A stretch of DNA of 64,000 nucleotides from Oceanicaulis sp. MMSF_3324 (GTDB taxonomy: Bacteria > Pseudomonadota > Alphaproteobacteria > Caulobacterales > Maricaulaceae): contig NZ_JASHIU010000001.1 in assembly GCF_030733545.1 (NCBI RefSeq), positions 558,001 to 622,000 of the forward strand, written 5' to 3'. Every line of letters starts with the position of its first letter. Positions within the stretch are counted from its first letter, which is position 1. Below, piece by piece: positions 59,129 to 64,000 of this stretch. Made by a program: the position numbers and the translations under genes. Under the pieces are notes generated by a model, which worked only from the letters and a program-made list of their open reading frames with translations, did no database searches and was not told the DNA's origin.

Positions 59129-59638
59129 ATGAGCGAAAGCATTTCGGGCGGCGCCACAGCTGCTCCCATCTCCATCATCATGGGTTCGCGGTCGGACTGG
59201 CCGACGATGAAGGCCGGCGCCGATCTGCTCGATCAGCTGGGCGCGGCGTATGAGACCAAGGTGGTCTCCGCGCACCGCACGCCGGACCGACTGGTGGCGT
59301 TTTCCAAGTCTGCAGCCGATCGCGGCGTCCAGGTGATCATCGCCGGCGCCGGCGGTGCGGCGCACCTGCCGGGCATGGTGGCGTCCATGACGCATCTGCC
59401 GGTGCTGGGCGTTCCGGTGCAATCGCGCGCCCTGTCGGGCCTGGATTCGCTTCTGTCCATCGTCCAGATGCCCGGCGGCGTGCCGGTGGGCACGTTGGCC
59501 ATTGGCGAAGCGGGCGCCAAGAACGCCGCCATCATGGCCGCGTCCATTGTGGGATTGTCGGATGACGCGCTGATGGAGCGCCTGAAAGCCTATCGGGCGT
59601 CACTGACAGAGTCGGTGGCTGAAACGGTCGAGGACTGA
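59129..59638 (+). CDS. purE: 5-(carboxyamino)imidazole ribonucleotide mutase
   Basis: 169 residues from ATG 59129, with GGCAAGG upstream. [61 protein letters not shown] (in parts) and GNAA-type [11 protein letters not shown] are the PurE core. Class I PurE, which rearranges N5-CAIR to CAIR in purine synthesis. A possible promoter TTGACC (59065-59070) with TTAAGT (59086-59091), 15-base spacing, lies upstream. Followed three bases later by purK. Confidence 0.96.
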   Translation: MSESISGGATAAPISIIMGSRSDWPTMKAGADLLDQLGAAYETKVVSAHRTPDRLVAFSKSAADRGVQVIIAGAGGAAHLPGMVASMTHLPVLGVPVQSRALSGLDSLLSIVQMPGGVPVGTLAIGEAGAKNAAIMAASIVGLSDDALMERLKAYRASLTESVAETVED

Positions 59639-59641
59639 TCC

Positions 59642-60724
59642 ATGACACATGCTCTGGCGCCGACCTCCCGGATCGGCATTCTGGGCGGTGGCCAGCTGGG
59701 CCGCATGCTGGCGCTGTCGGCGGCCCGGATGGGGCTCGACGTGGTGATCTTCGATCCCGAGCCTGATTGCCCGGCCAGCCGTGTCGCCGCCGAGACCGTG
59801 ACCGCCGCCTATGAGGATCTCGACGCGGTGGCGAAGTTCGCCGCCAGCGTGGATGCGGTCACCTATGAGTTTGAAAACGTTCCGGCTGAAACCGCCGCCG
59901 CCGCGGCCAAACACGCCCCTTTGCGCCCGGGCGCGATGGCGCTGGACGTGGCGCAGGACCGCTTGACCGAGAAAACCTTCCTCAACGATCACGGCGCGAC
60001 GACCGTGGCCTTCCGGCCTGTGAGCACCCTTCAAGAGCTCCATACGGCGATTTCCGAGCTGGGCCTGCCGGCCATCCTGAAGACCCGCCGTTTCGGCTAT
60101 GACGGCAAGGGGCAGGCGGTGATCCGCGAGATGGCGGACGCCGAAGACGCGCTCGCCGCCATGAACGGTCAGCCTGCAATCCTCGAGGCCTTTGCAGACT
60201 TCACCCATGAGCTGTCCATTGTGGCCGCGCGCGGGCTGGACGGTGCGGTCAGGGCTTATCCCCTGTCGGAGAACCGGCATTCGGACGGCATTCTGCGTGA
60301 AAGCCTCGCTCCGGCCAAAGTGAGCGACGACACCGCGGAGACCGCGCTCGGCATGGCCACGCGGGTGCTCGATGCGCTCGACTATGTGGGCGTGATGGGG
60401 ATGGAGCTGTTCGCGCTGAAGGATGGCTCACTGCTCGTGAACGAGATCGCGCCGCGGGTGCACAACACCGGTCACTGGACGCAGGACGCCTGCACCGTGT
60501 GCCAGTTCGAGCAGCATATTCGCGCTGTCGCCGGATGGCCGCTGGGCGATCCCGCCCCGCATGCCTCGGCCCGCATGGTCAATCTGATCGGTTCTGATGC
60601 AGACGCTTGGGAAGACTGGCTGAAGACCCCGAATGCGGTGCTGCATCTTTATGGCAAACGCGAGACCCGCGATGGCCGCAAGATGGGCCATGTCAATGTG
60701 CTGGGGCCGCTCTTGAGGCGCTAG
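59642..60724 (+). CDS. purK: 5-(carboxyamino)imidazole ribonucleotide synthase
   Basis: 360 residues, ATP-grasp fold. GILGGGQLGRMLALSAARMG at the N-terminus, YEFENVP, ILKTRRFGYDGKGQAVI (ATP loop) and NEIAPRVHNTGHWTQDAC are typical PurK. It carboxylates AIR with bicarbonate and ATP, feeding PurE. Its stop overlaps that of the convergent COQ9 gene by four bases. Confidence 0.97.
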   Translation: MTHALAPTSRIGILGGGQLGRMLALSAARMGLDVVIFDPEPDCPASRVAAETVTAAYEDLDAVAKFAASVDAVTYEFENVPAETAAAAAKHAPLRPGAMALDVAQDRLTEKTFLNDHGATTVAFRPVSTLQELHTAISELGLPAILKTRRFGYDGKGQAVIREMADAEDALAAMNGQPAILEAFADFTHELSIVAARGLDGAVRAYPLSENRHSDGILRESLAPAKVSDDTAETALGMATRVLDALDYVGVMGMELFALKDGSLLVNEIAPRVHNTGHWTQDACTVCQFEQHIRAVAGWPLGDPAPHASARMVNLIGSDADAWEDWLKTPNAVLHLYGKRETRDGRKMGHVNVLGPLLRR

Positions 60725-61395
60725 CGCGCCCGGCGGAAGCCATAGCGCAGATCGCCCATCATGCCGGGCAGATCCGGCAGGGCCTTGGTGATTTTCTGGA
60801 CCTGGCCCTTCACCTTCTCGAACTGCATCACATTGTCGATGCGGCGGTCGAGGAATTCGGTGGTCTTGGTGCGGCCTTCAGAGTCATCTTCCAGCCAGAT
60901 CGCGAAGGTCGAAGCGTAAACGCCCGACAGAATCGCCCGCTTGGAATAGAAGTTCGCATCGGTGCTTGTGTCCCCGATCGCGCTCCAGATCATGTGCGAG
61001 GTCGCCCAGACCAGACGCGCGCCGCGATCCAGCCCGTCGGGCAATAACAGTCGGGCGCGGGCGCGGGCGGCGGCTTCCTCATCCCCGTCATACTGGGCGA
61101 GGCGAAGGAGTACGCCCTGACTGACCTTGTCGCGAATCCGGTTGGCGGGATTGGCTTCGATCTCGGTGCGCGCCTGGGCGTCACAACGGCGCGTCCAAGT
61201 CTCGATGACGTCCAAAATCCCTGCAGGGCAATACAGTTGCACCTCGCCCTCGCTCAGACCGGCCTCCTCGGCGGCGCGGGAGAGGGTGGTCTCGCTCCAG
61301 CCGTCAAAGGCGGCGTTGGGCAGGGCCGCGTCCACCAGCGCTTCACGGGCGGACTGGGCGCGGGACGGGGCGGTGTTTTGTGCTTTTGCGGTCAT
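60721..61395 (-). CDS. COQ9 family ubiquinone-biosynthesis protein
   Basis: 224 residues from ATG 61395; no clear ribosome site, and a GTG at 61431 is an alternative. The N-terminal [31 protein letters not shown] (in parts) is a TetR-like helix-turn-helix fold; the C-terminal region [26 protein letters not shown] and [15 protein letters not shown] (in parts) is diagnostic for COQ9. In mitochondria COQ9 binds lipids and aids COQ7 hydroxylation. It is divergent from rpsU, as commonly seen in alphaproteobacteria. Confidence 0.9.
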   Translation of the reverse strand: MTAKAQNTAPSRAQSAREALVDAALPNAAFDGWSETTLSRAAEEAGLSEGEVQLYCPAGILDVIETWTRRCDAQARTEIEANPANRIRDKVSQGVLLRLAQYDGDEEAAARARARLLLPDGLDRGARLVWATSHMIWSAIGDTSTDANFYSKRAILSGVYASTFAIWLEDDSEGRTKTTEFLDRRIDNVMQFEKVKGQVQKITKALPDLPGMMGDLRYGFRRAR

Positions 61396-61606
61396 GAGGG
61401 TATATCTAGTGTGCTCCCGGCCTGACGTCACGGGGCGTTTCGCCGCGCTCTACGCTGGACACGGGCTTTCAGACCCGGTATATCGCCCGCCTCTGTTGGA
61501 AGCGATCCGGCGCGGACGTGGAGCCACGCGGCTCTTGGGTTCGCGTGTGCTATACGGTCAGGGTCCGGAGCGGGCTTTGACCACCTACTCGAAGGGAGAG
61601 ATTACC

Positions 61607-61840
61607 ATCGTCCAGATCGTCGTGCGCGATAACAACGTTGAGCAAGCGCTCAAGGCGTTGAAAAAGAAGATGCAGCGGGAAGGCACTTTCCGCGAGATGA
61701 AGCGCCGCAACCATTACGAAAAGCCGTCTGAGAAAAAAGCGCGCCAGAAGGCCGAGGCGATCCGCCGGGCCCGTAAACTGGCTCGCAAGCGCGCTCAGCG
61801 CGAGGGCCTGCTGCCGAAGCGCGGCGGTGGCCGCCGCTAG
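61607..61840 (+). CDS. rpsU: 30S ribosomal protein S21, start codon unusual
   Basis: The S21 core [20 protein letters not shown], then [20 protein letters not shown] and the Arg/Lys-rich tail ending GGGRR are unmistakable. Alphaproteobacterial S21 begins M(V)QxxVRDNN; here the aligned codon is ATC 61607, eight bases after GGGAG, with ATT 61601 also in frame. The first canonical in-frame choice upstream is TTG 61577 (GGAG six bases before it), adding ten residues ([10 protein letters not shown]). So either a rare AUC/AUU start, an extended TTG-started S21, or an ATG-to-ATC sequence error. The gene is certain, its start is not. Confidence 0.93.
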   Translation: MVQIVVRDNNVEQALKALKKKMQREGTFREMKRRNHYEKPSEKKARQKAEAIRRARKLARKRAQREGLLPKRGGGRR

Positions 61841-61879
61841 AACGCTGCGCCGGGCTTAACCGCTCCAAAGCAGACACGA

Positions 61880-61910
61880 AAAACCCCGTACGCTCAGCGT
61901 ACGGGGTTTT
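61880..61910. terminator. Bidirectional terminator after rpsU
   Basis: AAAACCCCGTACG (61880-61892) and CGTACGGGGTTTT (61898-61910) form a 13-bp stem. The minus-strand reading ends in five T residues, so it can also stop transcription from the ABC permease gene. Confidence 0.88.
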
Positions 61911-61962
61911 GCTGTATCCGCGTTCCTCTGAACCGGAAGGCTCAAGGCCTGAGGCGAGCGCC

Positions 61963-63432
61963 TCAGGCCTTTTTCTTGCCGCCCATCTTCAAAAGCTTGC
62001 GCACGGAGTCCGCATTGGCCTGGCGCAGGGCGCCCTGACGGAACACGGCGGCTGCGCCCCACAATACGATCAGGGTGGTCACCACCATCAGCGCACAGGC
62101 GCCCAGCAGCTCCCAGAGCGGCGGATCGGTGGGCAGGCGCGCCATCATCACGAACGGGGTCCATAACGGCACCCAGGAGCCGATCTGGATGACCATGGAG
62201 TCGAGCGCATCGATCGAGAACACGATGATCAGCATGGGCAGCATCAGGATCCAGATCACCGGCCCCATCAGCGTCTGGGCGTCCTGCAGGGTGTCGCACA
62301 GCGAACCCATGGCGAGGAAGATCGCGCCATACATCAGATAGCCGCAGGTGAAGAAGAACAGACCCGCCAGCAACAGCCCCGGATCGAAGACGGAGGTCAG
62401 AAGGTCCAGTAGGTCCGGGTCGATGGAAGCGATGGCGGAGCCGCCAATGGTGCTGAGCGCCACGCCGACGCCGCCCCAGATCGCAAACAGGGTCACCGAG
62501 ACGCCGGCGACGCCGATCAGCTTGCCCAGAAGGATGTCTTCAAGCCGGGCCGTGGAGAGCAGGAGCTCGATGATCTTGCCGCCCTTTTCCTCGATCATGG
62601 AGGTGAGGAGCATGTTGGCGACCGAGAACACCGCCATCCACAGGATGAAGGCGAGGCCCAGCGCCACGAAGAAGGGGGCGCGATCGGCGAAGGTCACTTC
62701 CTCCTCCACGCCGGCCTCGGCTTCCGCATCCAGGCTGGTGACCACGGGCCGGATGTCGAGAATGGCGTCGATCTCGCTCGGCTCCAGCCCTTCGCTGACA
62801 AGAGCCTCTTCGCGCATGTGCGCGCGGATGATGTCACGCACATCCCGACGCAAGTCGGCATTGGTGAGGTTGGTTGAGAGGTAGACGATCTCCAGACCGT
62901 TCTCGGCGTGCTCGCGGATGAAGAAGGCGGCGAAAAGCGGTTTCTCGCCTTCAGGCGTGTTGATGGTCTGGTCGCCCGACAGATAAGGCCGCAGGGCGTC
63001 TGCGGACTGCGCCGGCGGCTCGACCTGGACAGCCTTGGTGCGGCCCGCTTCCAAAGCGCTGGCGGCGTCCGACAGGCCTACGGACTGCAAGGCCGCCTCG
63101 GCCTGGCTGACCCCGTCCGGGTCTTCATCAAAAATGGCGAGAGCGCGCTCGGCGGCGTCATCCCCGCCCACGCCCTCGGCCATCATCTCGATGGCCCGTC
63201 GGACCTGGGCGCGGCGATCTTCCAGGCGCGCCTGTTCGACCAGGCGATCAAGCCTCTGCCCGGTCTCGTCGATGACGGTGAAATAGCGCACCGGCTGGGA
63301 GGATTCGATCAGGGCCGGTGTGACCCCGCCAATGGTGGCGAAGATCGGTACGGCCAGAAGCGAAAGCCAGAAGCCCCAGGTGGCGACATAGGAGAGATAT
63401 TCGCGGCGAGCGATCAGATAGGCGGCGCGCAT
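61963..63432 (-). CDS. ABC-2 type transporter permease, NatB-like
   Basis: 489 residues. One membrane helix at the N-terminus (about 18-40) is followed by a large periplasmic domain (about 45-255) and five or six helices from about 260 to 470, with the ABC-2 hallmark LLTSMIEEKGGKIIELLLSTARLEDILLGKLIG (in parts). This plan matches NatB/ABC-2 exporters linked to Na+ or drug efflux. A Lys-rich tail (GGKKKA) ends the protein. The start lies two bases after the stop of the ATPase gene, so both are cotranscribed. The exported substrate is not determined. Confidence 0.88.
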   Translation of the reverse strand: MRAAYLIARREYLSYVATWGFWLSLLAVPIFATIGGVTPALIESSQPVRYFTVIDETGQRLDRLVEQARLEDRRAQVRRAIEMMAEGVGGDDAAERALAIFDEDPDGVSQAEAALQSVGLSDAASALEAGRTKAVQVEPPAQSADALRPYLSGDQTINTPEGEKPLFAAFFIREHAENGLEIVYLSTNLTNADLRRDVRDIIRAHMREEALVSEGLEPSEIDAILDIRPVVTSLDAEAEAGVEEEVTFADRAPFFVALGLAFILWMAVFSVANMLLTSMIEEKGGKIIELLLSTARLEDILLGKLIGVAGVSVTLFAIWGGVGVALSTIGGSAIASIDPDLLDLLTSVFDPGLLLAGLFFFTCGYLMYGAIFLAMGSLCDTLQDAQTLMGPVIWILMLPMLIIVFSIDALDSMVIQIGSWVPLWTPFVMMARLPTDPPLWELLGACALMVVTTLIVLWGAAAVFRQGALRQANADSVRKLLKMGGKKKA

Positions 63433-63434
63433 GA

Positions 63435-64000
63435 TCAGGCCTCTTGGCTGATTGTTTCGACCGCATCCTCGCCCACAAGGGCGACAAAGGCGTCGTGAAG
63501 ATGGGGGCGGCGGGGTTCGAACCGGGTCAGGGGCACGCCGGCCTGCACGCAGGCGCGCAGCACGTCCTGAGCATCCACGCCCGGGGTGAGCGTCAGAAGC
63601 AGGTTGATGGAGCCGTCTTCGTCCGGGGCCAGGGTTTCAATCTCACCCATGGGCGAGATCACCTCGGCGAGGTTGGAGCCTGCCGAGGCGCCCAGCGTGA
63701 CTTGCCGCGGAACCCGGGCGAGAGCTTCGTCCACGCGCCCGTCAAACACCTTCTGGCCGCGCGCCATCAGCACGATGCGATCGCACAGGCGCTCGGCATG
63801 CTCCATCACATGGGTGGAGAACAGGACGGTGCGCCCGGCCTGGGCCTGTTCGCGGATCACCTGCTCGAGCATGGCCTGGTTGACCGGGTCGAGGCCGGAG
63901 AAGGGCTCGTCGAGAATGATGAAATCGGGCTCGTGGATGATGGCGGAGATGATCTGGATCTTCTGGGCCATCCCCTTGGAGAGTTCCTTGATCTTCTTGC
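63435..64000 (-). CDS. ABC transporter ATP-binding protein, NatA-like (5' end outside window)
   Basis: About 188 C-terminal residues are visible; the frame stays open to the window edge. LSKGMAQKIQII is the ABC signature, IILDEPFSGLDPVN the Walker B and D-loop, and FSTHVMEHAERLCDRIVLMARG the H-loop. Walker A lies outside. The DUF4162-like C-terminal extension after about residue 90 is common in NatA-type exporters. It pairs with the adjacent ABC-2 permease. Confidence 0.9.
   Translation of the reverse strand, partial: KKIKELSKGMAQKIQIISAIIHEPDFIILDEPFSGLDPVNQAMLEQVIREQAQAGRTVLFSTHVMEHAERLCDRIVLMARGQKVFDGRVDEALARVPRQVTLGASAGSNLAEVISPMGEIETLAPDEDGSINLLLTLTPGVDAQDVLRACVQAGVPLTRFEPRRPHLHDAFVALVGEDAVETISQEA

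Noticed and set aside
60721-61395. TetR-family repressor for the palindrome at 11030
   Set aside because: The N-terminal helix-turn-helix fold is shared, but the C-terminal region is clearly COQ9.
63512-63523. tRNA T-loop-like GGGGTTCGAACC
   Set aside because: It lies inside the ABC ATPase coding frame and no acceptor or anticodon stem can be formed around it.

Overview
The window is GC-rich (about 60-65% G+C by eye), densely coded bacterial chromosome. Several gene families place it in the Alphaproteobacteria, most likely the Maricaulales/Hyphomonadaceae (Maricaulis/Oceanicaulis-like). These are an RcdA-type CtrA-degradation adaptor, a TrcR/DUF1013 cell-cycle regulator, a bacterial COQ9 next to rpsU, DUF1192 and DUF465 small proteins, an alphaproteobacterial MotA/MotB-like pair, and GANTC (CcrM-type) sites in a promoter. 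The placement is inference from family content; no similarity search was run. I see no rRNA, tRNA, CRISPR array, insertion sequence, integrase or phage block. No gene-free stretch exceeds about 225 bases.

Layout. 1-5.8 kb: ileS (5' end cut by the window) and leuS in tandem, closed by a terminator and an inverted repeat. 5.9-9.3 kb: a His-rich DUF6607 lipoprotein divergent from a FRAP/NPNL-box haem receptor. 9.3-14.5 kb: a lipoprotein carboxylesterase, then a palindromic operator, a Baeyer-Villiger-type monooxygenase, PPK2 and a DUF2855 protein. 14.5-19.7 kb: uup, a methyltransferase behind an AT-rich promoter, and a divergent Lrp-type regulator/methionine gamma-lyase pair with a crotonase. 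20-23.6 kb: valS and a cytosolic histidine kinase. 23.7-32.5 kb: a fused peptide-ABC ATPase, M16 and S9 peptidases, an FKBP lipoprotein and argE. 32.5-34.6 kb: cysH and sqdB (sulfolipid). 34.8-39.7 kb: gap-pgk-fba, then pnuC-nadR for NAD salvage. 39.8-47.3 kb: a methyltransferase, an NlpC/P60 enzyme, thiE, a Sel1 protein, efp-suhB, a MotA/MotB-like pair and rpmE. 47.5-50.2 kb: a cell-cycle neighbourhood (rcdA, DUF1192, quinone oxidoreductase, trcR with a hairpin in its leader). 50.3-53.8 kb: a Fur-box-preceded TonB receptor, a PepSY protein and a 59-residue membrane protein. 53.8-61.8 kb: an SDR, a TPR protein, DUF465, ubiX, TIGR02444, a second DUF465, a diguanylate cyclase, arsH, purEK, COQ9 and rpsU. 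62-64 kb: an ABC-2 permease and its ATPase, cut by the window end.

The window is mostly housekeeping. The most unusual feature is that all three branched-chain aminoacyl-tRNA synthetases look foreign for an alphaproteobacterium. IleRS is the eukaryote-like type 2, LeuRS is the Bacteroidetes/Planctomycetes-like form, and ValRS is the archaeal/Rickettsia-like form. Other points worth following are a perfect 19-bp TetR-like palindrome before the monooxygenase, an rpsU with no ATG/GTG at its conserved start, an intrinsic-terminator hairpin inside the trcR leader, paired GANTC sites within a promoter spacer, and two candidate iron- or haem-controlled uptake loci.
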